From assembly GCF_963378095.1 (NCBI RefSeq), contig NZ_OY726397.1:5332001-5396000 (forward strand): DNA of 64,000 bases, written 5' to 3'. Numbering within the stretch: the stretch's first letter is position 1; every line of letters starts with the position of its first letter. Made by a program: the position numbers and the translations under genes. This document shows positions 53,430 through 60,864 of this stretch, piece by piece. Origin of the DNA: Mycolicibacterium sp. MU0053 (GTDB lineage: Bacteria; Actinomycetota; Actinomycetes; Mycobacteriales; Mycobacteriaceae). Under the pieces are notes generated by a model. The model did no database searches. It was not told where the DNA came from and worked only from the letters and a program-made list of their open reading frames with translations.

Positions 53430-54673
53430 GCTCCTTTGGCGGCGGGGGACGGCCGCTGTGCGAGTTCCAGCAGGGATTCTCTGACCAACGGGTAGGCGGT
53501 GCCGGCCGAGAGGGCCTTGCGGCCGGCGATCAACGCGCGGGGCCAGTTGACCACGACCAGCCCGGTGAGCGTATCGCCGTCGTGGTAGAGCGCCGCAAAC
53601 CGATTGGAGTCCGTTTCCTCCCCGAGGATTTCGACATGTCGGCCCTCGGTGTGACCAGGGTTTCCGGCGACCCGGATCTTCCAGTCGTACTGGTCGCTCC
53701 AGACGTATTCGACAGGGGAGTAGTCCAGTTGATCGTCGGGATGGGTGATGTTGTGGGCAACCAGCGCGGCCTGCTCGATGGCGCTGGTCCAGTGCTCGAT
53801 TCGGGTCAGCCGGCCGGTTTCCGGGTTGCGCCAGCGCGCGACATCGCCGACCGCGAAGACCCCGGGTGCATCGACGGCTTGGCAGCGTTCGTCACACACC
53901 ACACCGTTGTCGATCAGAAGACCCGACGACGCCAGCCAGTCGTCGTTGGGGATGGCGCCGATCCCCACCAGGACATAATCGGCGTCCACGGTGCGACCGT
54001 CGGTCAGGCCGATGCGGAACTCTCCGCGATGCCCGGTGACCTCGGCGACGCCGGCCCCGAAGATCGTCTGCACGCCGTGGCGTTGGTGCAGCGCCGCGAA
54101 GCGTTGGCCGACCTCGGGTCCCAGAACTCGTTCCATCGGGGCCGGAAGGATATCGATCATGGTGACCGCCAGGCCCATGGACCGGGCGGTGGCCGCCGCC
54201 TCGGCACCGATGAACCCGCCTCCGATGACGGCCAGTCGCCCGCCGCGTTCGAGGTCGGCACGCAGCCGCTGTGAGTCGCCCAGCGTGCGCAGCAGATGCA
54301 GGCCCTCGGGTTGCCCCCATGGCGAGGGCCGGGCCCGCGCCCCGGTGGCGATGACGAGCTGGTCGAATCCGACCCGGTCGCCGCCGTCGACCTCGACTTC
54401 GTTGCGTGACAGGTTGAGGGTGCTGGCACGGCTGGACAAACGGAGGTCGAGGCCGAGCTCGTTGGCGGCCGCCCGGGACAACAGGGTGACGTCTTCGACG
54501 CCGGTGGTGCCGGCCAGCAGGGCCTTCGACAGTGGTGGTTTGTCGTAGGGCAGTTCCGCTTCCTCGTCGAGGATGACGATCGTGCCGTCGAAGGCGTTGC
54601 GGCGCAGCTCCTCGGCAACGCGAACACCCGCGACAGAGGCGCCGACGATCACCACGGTCGACCTCGTCGTCAT
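53426..54673 (-). CDS. phtAd: Phthalate dioxygenase ferredoxin reductase
   Basis: 415 residues from ATG 54673. FAD site VVIVGASVAGVRVAEELR, NAD site LAVIGGGFIGAEAAATARSM, GVFAVGDVARWRNPETG and the C-terminal VEYVWSDQYDWKIRVAG. Same class as the 36262-37503 reductase but clearly diverged. Passes electrons from NADH to PhtAc. ATGA-type overlaps on both sides. Confidence 0.88.
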   Translation of the reverse strand: MTTRSTVVIVGASVAGVRVAEELRRNAFDGTIVILDEEAELPYDKPPLSKALLAGTTGVEDVTLLSRAAANELGLDLRLSSRASTLNLSRNEVEVDGGDRVGFDQLVIATGARARPSPWGQPEGLHLLRTLGDSQRLRADLERGGRLAVIGGGFIGAEAAATARSMGLAVTMIDILPAPMERVLGPEVGQRFAALHQRHGVQTIFGAGVAEVTGHRGEFRIGLTDGRTVDADYVLVGIGAIPNDDWLASSGLLIDNGVVCDERCQAVDAPGVFAVGDVARWRNPETGRLTRIEHWTSAIEQAALVAHNITHPDDQLDYSPVEYVWSDQYDWKIRVAGNPGHTEGRHVEILGEETDSNRFAALYHDGDTLTGLVVVNWPRALIAGRKALSAGTAYPLVRESLLELAQRPSPAAKGA

Positions 54674-54864
54674 TTGTCCAGCCACAGCGCCGACACCGGG
54701 CAGGACCGGGCGGCCTCCTCGACGCGTGTCAGGTCGGAGTCCGGCACATCTGTCTTGAGCAGAACCACGATACCGTCGTCGTCGATGTCGAAATAGTCCT
54801 CGGCGCCAGCCACGCAGTTCCCGTAGCCCTGGCATGCGCTCGGGTCGGATCGGACTGTCGCCAT
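54670..54864 (-). CDS. phtAc: Phthalate dioxygenase ferredoxin (3Fe-4S/4Fe-4S type)
   Basis: 64 residues: cluster ligands in SACQGYGNCVAGAEDYF and ARSCPVSALWL (C-x5-C and CP). Actinobacterial phthalate 3,4-dioxygenases use this single-cluster ferredoxin where proteobacterial ones use other carriers. Overlaps phtAd by four bases. Confidence 0.88.
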   Translation of the reverse strand: MATVRSDPSACQGYGNCVAGAEDYFDIDDDGIVVLLKTDVPDSDLTRVEEAARSCPVSALWLDK

Positions 54865-54911
54865 GGCTGTTCCTCCTTGCAGTATCGCGGGATATGAGAT
54901 GTGTGTGCGAG

Positions 54912-55721
54912 TCAGTTGCGTGGTTGCGGTTTCGGCGCGCCCATCCCCGACCCGCCGTCAGGGTGGGTGCTGGTTGCGGTGATGCCCCGGGATCGATCCG
55001 AGGCCAGGAAGACGAAGCTCCAGGCGTGGTCCTCACCGGACAACGCAACCTGCAGCGGGGTGCGCGCGGCCAGGTCCTGTGCACGGTTCGGGGTGTCGTT
55101 GAGCCGAATGGTGTCCAGGCCGAGGCTGTCGAGCCCGCGTAGATCGGTGTTGAGGGTGCCGCCCGGGGCCACGCCGTTCACTCTGATGTGGGGCGCCAGT
55201 TCGTGGGCGAGCGTGGTCACGAGGCCACGGACCGCGAATTTGGAGGCGACGTACAACACCCCACCGCGTCCGGCGTAGTACGAGGAAGCCGACTCGGTCA
55301 GCACGATCGAGGATCCATTGCCCGTTCGTAGCGCCGGCAGCGCGGCCTTGACCGAGTGCAGGTGGCTCAGCACGTTCGTCCGGAACATCTCGTCGAACGC
55401 CTGGTCGAGGTGGTCGGCGTCGATATCGCCGATGCCCCGGTAGAAGTCGAAGACGCCGACACAGTTGACCAGCGTGTCCAGGCCACCGAACGCCGCCACG
55501 GCCGATGCGACGGCACGGTCGTTGGCGTCGCGGGTCGAGGCGTCGCCCTCGGTGACGGGAACCTCGGGCAGTGCCGCACGCAACGCTTCGCACTTGTCGT
55601 GGTCGCGTTCGAGCACCGCCACCTGGGCGCCCTCGGAGCGGAACGCGTCGACCACCGCTCGGCCGATACCCGAGCCTGCGCCCACGACGAGGGCCCGCTT
55701 GCCGTCGAGCCACCCCGTCAT
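54912..55721 (-). CDS. phtB: cis-3,4-Dihydro-3,4-dihydroxyphthalate dehydrogenase (SDR)
   Basis: 269 residues. NAD site VVGAGSGIGRAVVDAF, VNCVGVFDFYRG, Ser-Tyr-Lys in ESASSYYAGRGGVLYVASK. BphB-like SDR that re-aromatises the dihydrodiol. Related to the SDR at 43880-44725 across the whole length. Start ATG 55721 overlaps the small ORF stop. Confidence 0.87.
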   Translation of the reverse strand: MTGWLDGKRALVVGAGSGIGRAVVDAFRSEGAQVAVLERDHDKCEALRAALPEVPVTEGDASTRDANDRAVASAVAAFGGLDTLVNCVGVFDFYRGIGDIDADHLDQAFDEMFRTNVLSHLHSVKAALPALRTGNGSSIVLTESASSYYAGRGGVLYVASKFAVRGLVTTLAHELAPHIRVNGVAPGGTLNTDLRGLDSLGLDTIRLNDTPNRAQDLAARTPLQVALSGEDHAWSFVFLASDRSRGITATSTHPDGGSGMGAPKPQPRN

Positions 55722-56026
55722 CGATGCGCTTCCGGACCCGGCAGCAGGGGTGCGTTGATGTTGCCCACCATGGCTTCCAGTGTCTGGGGGTTCTGCCACG
55801 TGAGTGCTTCCACCTCGAGCGCGTCGAGGCTGATCCACTGTCCCGTCTTCGGTGAGCAGATCAGTAGTCGCGAACCGTTGCGGGTGTCGACGCGGCGCAC
55901 TTCGACGTCTGAGAACTCGTTGGCGATCCGCAGGGGCTCGCCCACCGTGCGGCTCACCAGCTCGGCGAACCCACCCGCCCGGGCCGCCACGGTGACACCC
56001 TTGGTGTGCGCGTCCGTCGGTATCAC
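55718..56026 (-). CDS. Small conserved dioxygenase-operon protein (uncharacterised), pht copy
   Basis: 102 residues from GTG 56026, which overlaps the phtAb stop (GTGA). Contains IANEFSDVEVRRVDTRNG and SLDALEVEALTWQ, matching the 88-residue protein at 40351-40617 in order and spacing, with a longer N-terminus here. No metal or cofactor motif is visible, and no signal peptide. Coupled translation with the beta subunit on one side and phtB on the other points to a role with the oxygenase. Function unknown. Confidence 0.78.
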   Translation of the reverse strand: MIPTDAHTKGVTVAARAGGFAELVSRTVGEPLRIANEFSDVEVRRVDTRNGSRLLICSPKTGQWISLDALEVEALTWQNPQTLEAMVGNINAPLLPGPEAHR

Positions 56027-56646
56027 AGGAACACCGCCAGGTTCTGCATTCGCAAGACGGATTCGTCGATGGAGATCGTGCGACGCGCCAGTTTCCACCC
56101 GCCGTCGTTGCGCAGCAGGTCTTCGCGTCCACAGGACACCAGCGCAGACTCGTTGACGTCGCCGCGACTGCGGAAGAGGAGTTCGGCCGACTCCACAACG
56201 AGGTGGTCGGCGTCGTCGGTGGCGAAGGTACGGACGTTGGTCACGTAGTGCCGCAACCGTGACGGCGGATCCTCGGTCCATGCATGTTCGGTGCGAAACC
56301 GGGCGACCCGGCGGCTCAGCGAGTCTTTGTTCTCGTCGAAGTGAGCCATTCCTGGTGAGGTGTCGAAGCCAGCGCCAAGGGCGGTCGTGACCTTGACCGG
56401 CATGATGTAGTGGATGTCCTCGGTCAAGGTGTCCAGCCACTGCTCGTAGTGCTGGGCATCGAGCAGATAGGCCTCGTCGACCAGGAACTGATGCGCCGCG
56501 AGGTGACGTTCGTCGTTGAACGGCAGGGGCTTTCCCGCCCGCTGCTGCCGAGGCGCGTTCTCGCCCAGGATCGCTTGTTCCGAATAGGTCGAACCGTGTC
56601 CGGCCCGGCTGTACCCGTTGGGGGAGGGTGTGTCGATCGCGGTCAT
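56023..56646 (-). CDS. phtAb: Phthalate 3,4-dioxygenase beta subunit
   Basis: 207 residues: DEAYLLDAQHYEQWLDTLTE, DIHYIMPVKV, WTEDPPSRLRHYVTNVRTF and LARRTISIDESVLRMQNLAV. Compared with the beta subunit at 40617-41135 it has an extra 35 residues at the N-terminus. Four-base overlaps with phtAa and the small ORF. Confidence 0.9.
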   Translation of the reverse strand: MTAIDTPSPNGYSRAGHGSTYSEQAILGENAPRQQRAGKPLPFNDERHLAAHQFLVDEAYLLDAQHYEQWLDTLTEDIHYIMPVKVTTALGAGFDTSPGMAHFDENKDSLSRRVARFRTEHAWTEDPPSRLRHYVTNVRTFATDDADHLVVESAELLFRSRGDVNESALVSCGREDLLRNDGGWKLARRTISIDESVLRMQNLAVFL

Positions 56647-58085
56647 GACTGTGGCACCGCCTGTCGTTCGGGGCCGCTCTGGCCGTTGGTCTGTGTCAGT
56701 GGGGTGATCCCACCGGGGTTGTACGCATCGACAGCCTTCACCGCTGCCTCGACCGGAGGGGCCTCGAGATGCTCGGCCCACAGCCGTAGCAGTGCCCGCT
56801 GGTTGCGTTCGTTGTATCCGATATAGGAGGTTCCGGGGCCGTGGAATTGCTCATGGGTGAGCAGTTCGCCGACCGTGCTGTCGTCTTCGAGCAGCCCCAT
56901 CCTGCTGTTGAGCAGCAGCCGCCTGGCCATGGCGCCGGATGCGGTGTTGGTCAACGACACCCAGTTCTCGACATCGTCCTGCTCGAACATCCCGGTCGAG
57001 CCGAAGCACATCAGATACGCCTTGTAGGAGAGCTTCTTGTATTCCTCGGGAGCGCTGGAATCAACGGCGAACCACGAGTAGACCTCTGTTTCGTTCTCGC
57101 TGATCGGCTGCCACATCCGGATCGAGATGAACGGCAGGACGTCCTCGTCGGAGCCGTCGACCTTGGGCCAGTTGTGTACGAAACTCAGGTTCGGAAAACA
57201 CGACGCGGCCGAGATCATGAACCCGTCCTTGCCGATCAGGTCCTGTTGATCGGCCGACCACACGGACTTAGCCCGCTCGATCATGTCCTCGGTGTAGCCG
57301 ACGTAGCGCATCCGTTCCTCGAAGTCGCCCGGCGGAAGCTTGTAGGTGGTCCCACCACCCTTGTCGGCCCAGTAGGTGGTGCCGTCCTTGCGCTTGTCGG
57401 CCTTCGGCTCCCGGAACAGGCCGATCTCGACGACCGACATGTGCGTCTGCGGGGTGTGGTACATGTCGCCGGCGAAGTTCTCGGCGCCGATCTTCCAATT
57501 GGACTTGATCCGCCAGCGCTGCGGGCCGCGGACTTCGAGACCGTTGGGGCTCTGTTTGGTGTAGAAGTCCATGTAGAACTTGAAGTCCCCGAGGTAGTCC
57601 TCGAGGGGTTCGGCGTCGGGGTCCATGCTGATGAAGATCAGCCCGTTGTAGCTGGCGAGATTCGGTGCGGGAAGAAGGGCCTGTCCCTTCTTCTTGAAGC
57701 CGTCCTCACCGCCGTAGGCCTCTTGGTGGAACGGCAGGCCGAGAATGCGGCCGTCGTTGCGGTAGGACCAGCCGTGGTAGGGGCAGCGGAAGTTCGAGGC
57801 GTTGCCCATCTCTGCCCGGCACACCTGCATGCCCCGGTGCAGGCACATGTTGAACATCGCCCGGATTTCACCCTTGGAGTCACGGGCGATGATGAACGAG
57901 TCGTCGAGTACCCGCCGGACGACGTAGTCGCCGTCCTGGGGGATCTCCGACTCGTGGGCGACGAACAGCCAGGCCCGGCTGAACAGACGCTCCTTTTCCA
58001 GCTCGAAGATCTCTTTGTCGTTGTAGATGTGCGCGGGGATCATCCCGCGACGGACGTCGTCGAAGACGTGAAGGTGATCAGTCAC
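56643..58085 (-). CDS. phtAa: Phthalate 3,4-dioxygenase alpha subunit
   Basis: 480 residues from GTG 58085 (GGAGG seven bases upstream). Rieske ligands Cys81, His83 (CLHRG), Cys101, His104 (CPYHGW); mononuclear Fe site Asp207, His210, His215 in NFAGDMYHTPQTH, with FEQDDVENW for the last Asp. Gene order Aa-Ab-(small)-B-Ac-Ad-C with an IclR gene beyond is that of known mycobacterial and arthrobacterial phthalate operons, which is the main reason for the substrate call; the upper-pathway alpha subunit at 41197 is a distinct relative. Confidence 0.85.
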   Translation of the reverse strand: MTDHLHVFDDVRRGMIPAHIYNDKEIFELEKERLFSRAWLFVAHESEIPQDGDYVVRRVLDDSFIIARDSKGEIRAMFNMCLHRGMQVCRAEMGNASNFRCPYHGWSYRNDGRILGLPFHQEAYGGEDGFKKKGQALLPAPNLASYNGLIFISMDPDAEPLEDYLGDFKFYMDFYTKQSPNGLEVRGPQRWRIKSNWKIGAENFAGDMYHTPQTHMSVVEIGLFREPKADKRKDGTTYWADKGGGTTYKLPPGDFEERMRYVGYTEDMIERAKSVWSADQQDLIGKDGFMISAASCFPNLSFVHNWPKVDGSDEDVLPFISIRMWQPISENETEVYSWFAVDSSAPEEYKKLSYKAYLMCFGSTGMFEQDDVENWVSLTNTASGAMARRLLLNSRMGLLEDDSTVGELLTHEQFHGPGTSYIGYNERNQRALLRLWAEHLEAPPVEAAVKAVDAYNPGGITPLTQTNGQSGPERQAVPQS

Positions 58086-58111
58086 TTGCGGGCCTCCAGC
58101 TCCAAGGATTC

Positions 58112-58140
58112 TGTATAGCAGAGACTGGCTTCTGCTCCAA
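58112..58140 (-). promoter_or_regulatory. Candidate pht operon promoter
   Basis: On the minus strand TTGGAG (58140-58135), 17-base spacer, TATACA (58117-58112), with the -10 box about 27 bases upstream of the phtAa GTG. A good fit to a primary sigma promoter by eye; no transcript data. Confidence 0.5.
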
Positions 58141-58148
58141 AGAGGAGC
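58134..58148. promoter_or_regulatory. Palindrome overlapping the pht -35 box, IclR operator candidate
   Basis: GCTCC-AAAGA-GGAGC, perfect five-base arms, covers the -35 hexamer. Position suits an IclR-type regulator acting on the pht promoter. Confidence 0.45.
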
Positions 58149-58530
58149 GTAGCACGCCTGGGAGGGGCGGCTCAGTGACGTTGACAGGTTCCCTCATCGT
58201 CGACGTCCGATTTTCTTGCGCGACCAGCTCTAACCGTCGAAACATTTCATGTTTATGTTGGTGCGGCGACACCTGTTTGAACGTTGGGTGCATGCTGTCG
58301 TCTGCGGCGGGGTCGGCACCCCGACCCTGTGTCTGCAGCTCGCCTGAGGGCTTCTTGACGGCGTCGAGGGACTTGGACAGACCGTCGACTAGCAGTGCGG
58401 TGCCGGTGCGAGAAACGGATCAGCTTGTACAGCAGCCCGCCGCTGATCTTCTTCGGCGTTGCCGCGATCGCGAGCGTGATGGCCGTGCCGTCTGGGGTTC
58501 CGCGCAGTGACGAGGTGCCCATGCCGGTGT
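58149..58530. other. Stretch between pht promoter and IS110 transposase, no gene assigned
   Basis: About 380 bases. The minus frame that continues from the transposase reads ATPKKISGGLLYKLIRFSH here, which is not part of IS110 transposases as I know them, and is probably read-through into flanking DNA. Nothing else recognised. Confidence 0.4.
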
Positions 58531-60378
58531 GCGGGCCGACGTGCCAGTAGGCGATCAGAATATCGTGGCGGATCGCACCGACTGCTTTAAAGGTGCCCCG
58601 CCGGCCCCGGATCGCGTGATATCGCGCACCCAGATAGGTGTTCTTGGTGCGCGCGGCTGCCTGCGCTGCTTCAGTAAGCACCGTCTTGAGTGCAACCGGG
58701 CCGTGCCGGGTCCGCCCCGAACGGGCTTTGCCTCCCGAGGCGTTGTTGCCTGGACAGATCCCGGCCCACGACGCCAAGTGTGCTGGCGTGGGGAACACGC
58801 GCATATCGACACCGATCTCAGAGATCATGCCGATCGCGCATTTACGGGCCACGCCCGGAATCGTCTGCAAGCGTTCAATGATCGGCTCGAAGGTCGCCAC
58901 CCGAATGGTGATCTGTTCATCGAGGTCGGCAAGCTGCCCGTCCAAGAAGTCGACGTGGGCCAAGATCTGACGAACGAGCACCCCGTGATGACAGACCCGG
59001 AAACTACCGCGCAGCGCGTCGGTCAGTGCTGGGATCTTCGAACGCATCCTGCCCTTGGCCAACTCGGCCAGCACCGCAGGGTCGGATTCACCGGCAAGCA
59101 TCGCCTCCAACATCGCCCGCGCAGATTTCGACAGCACCGTGGAGGCCACCGACGTCAATTTAATCCCGGCATCCTGAAGTACCTTCTCCAGTCGCTGCAC
59201 CATCCGGGTTCGTTCTTCGCTGAGCACCCGGCGGTGCCGAGTGAAATCCCGCAGCTCCCGGATCGGGGGCGGCGGCACGAATGAGGGCCGCACCAGTCCG
59301 TGCTCCACCAGCTGCGCGATCCAAGCTGAATCGACCACATCAGTTTTGCGGCCCGGCACGTTCTTCAAATGCTGAGCGTTAAGCAGCTGAGGGGCTCACC
59401 TCACTGGGGGTGGCGACGGGCGGCCAAGATGGCCCGCCGCGCCGGCTGGCAGGTCAACAACAAGCGCATCCGTCGACTGTGGCGCGCAGAGGGCCTTCGG
59501 GTTCCGCAGCGGCGCCGCAAAAAGCGTCTCACCGGTATCGGCGTCGCCGTCGGCGCGATGTCACCGATCCGCCCCAACGTCATCTGGGCGATGGACTTCC
59601 AGTTCGACACCACCGCCGATGGCCGCACCATCAAGATGCTCAACGTCATCGACGAGTTCACCCGCCAAGCACTCGCGATCGAGGTCGACCGCGCCATCAA
59701 CGCCGACGGCGTCGTCGACGTGCTGGATCGCCTGGCGCTGACCCACGGGGCGCCGCGGTACGTGCGTTTCGACAACGGTCCTGAGTTCGTCGCCCACGCC
59801 GTGAGCGATTGGTGCCGATTCAACAGTGCTGGTTCACTTTTCATTGATCCCGGCTCGCCCTGGCAGAACGCCTTCATCGAATCATTCAACGGTCGCCTGC
59901 GCGACGAACTGCTCAACTCCTGGCGCTTCGACTCCCTACGCGAAGCCCGCGTGATCATCGAAGACTGGAGGATCGACTACAACGCCAACCGACCCCACTC
60001 CGCCCACGGTGAACTCACCCCAACCGAGTTCGCTCTACAGTGGGCCACGACCCACCAACCCCAAGTCGCATAACGAGTGGACCACCAAACGGGTCCCCCT
60101 CACAGCCACAGCTGATCGACTCGATCCTCGAGGAGATAGAACACCGGTTTCCAATACACACCGGTCGATTCCAACCCGACCCGGCTCACCTGATGCGAAA
60201 CCAGCCAGTCGCCCAATGCCACCAGTTCGGCGGTATCAGTGCCGAACGTCTTTGTCTCACTGCCGCGTCGACGGCCCTGCGGGAACCGCACGGTGGCGAC
60301 CACCGTGTCTCGATGCACATCCAGACCCGCGCAAAACTCGACCACCTCATCCACGATCAACCTCCCGACTCGCACCAA
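58530..60378 (-). pseudogene. IS110-family transposase interrupted by an IS3 fragment
   Basis: The N-terminal part (ATG 60378 to about 60107) has FCAGLDVHRDTVVATVRF (Asp) and GLESTGVYWKPVFYLLEDRV (Glu). The C-terminal part (59384 down to about 58530) has LKNVPGRKTDVVDSAWIAQL (Asp pair), QTIPGVARKCAIGMISEIG, and ASWAGICPGNNASGGKARSG (Ser region). Between them lie 715 bp of IS3 DNA. Removing that and one CAGC copy joins VDQLWL and LNAQHLKNV in frame, giving one normal transposase. The C-terminal end after AIRHDILIAYWH differs from the usual family end. Confidence 0.85.
59388..60102 (+). mobile_element. IS3-family element, internally shortened, nested in IS110 transposase
   Basis: 715 bp from TGAGGGG at 59388 to CCCCCTCA at 60102; ends form a short inverted pair and are flanked by CAGC on both sides (59384-59387 and 60103-60106), a four-base target duplication. 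Inside, the frame 59405-60073 encodes the C-terminal part of orfB: GWQVNNKRIRRLWRAEGLRV, MDFQFDTTADGRTIKMLNVI, RFDNGPEFVAHAVSDWC, GSPWQNAFIESFNGRLRDEL (all three catalytic acids). OrfA and the start of orfB are missing, so the shortened form was either mobilised in trans or lost its left part after insertion near the kept left end. Confidence 0.85.
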
Positions 60379-60864
60379 CAGGACAGGGCGACTGCCGGAG
60401 GAAGGTCGTCGATCAAAGGAGTCTGAAGTTCGCGCTCACCGGCAGCACAACCGGGTGCCCACAACCCTCCACGCCATACTTTTTTCCGGGCTCACGGGCA
60501 CCAAGCGGCGTCGGCGTCAGCCCAGCAGCCACCACTACCAGCATCAACCCACGCCCGCACCAACGCAACACCGGCAAACGCCCGCGAACGCCGGATTCTC
60601 ATTTTCATCGGGTGCGCCCGCAGCGGGCCCATTAGTACTTTTTTTAAAAACTGGCGGTCCAAACGTAATTCGGCGTTCTCCTTGCGCAGCCGCTCCAACT
60701 CGGCACGCTCATCAGCATCAAGCACCGCGCCATTATCGCCGCCGTCGTCGCGGGCCTGGCGCACCCACCGGCCCAGCAACTGCTCACCCACACCGATCTC
60801 AGCGGCCACATGAGCGATCGGACGACCCGTCTCGATCACCAGACGGGCCGCCTGCTCCCGAAAC

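Noticed and set aside
56841..58118. 425-residue plus-strand frame opposite phtAa
   Set aside because: Antisense shadow of a clear Rieske oxygenase gene; no domain and high-GC third-position effect.
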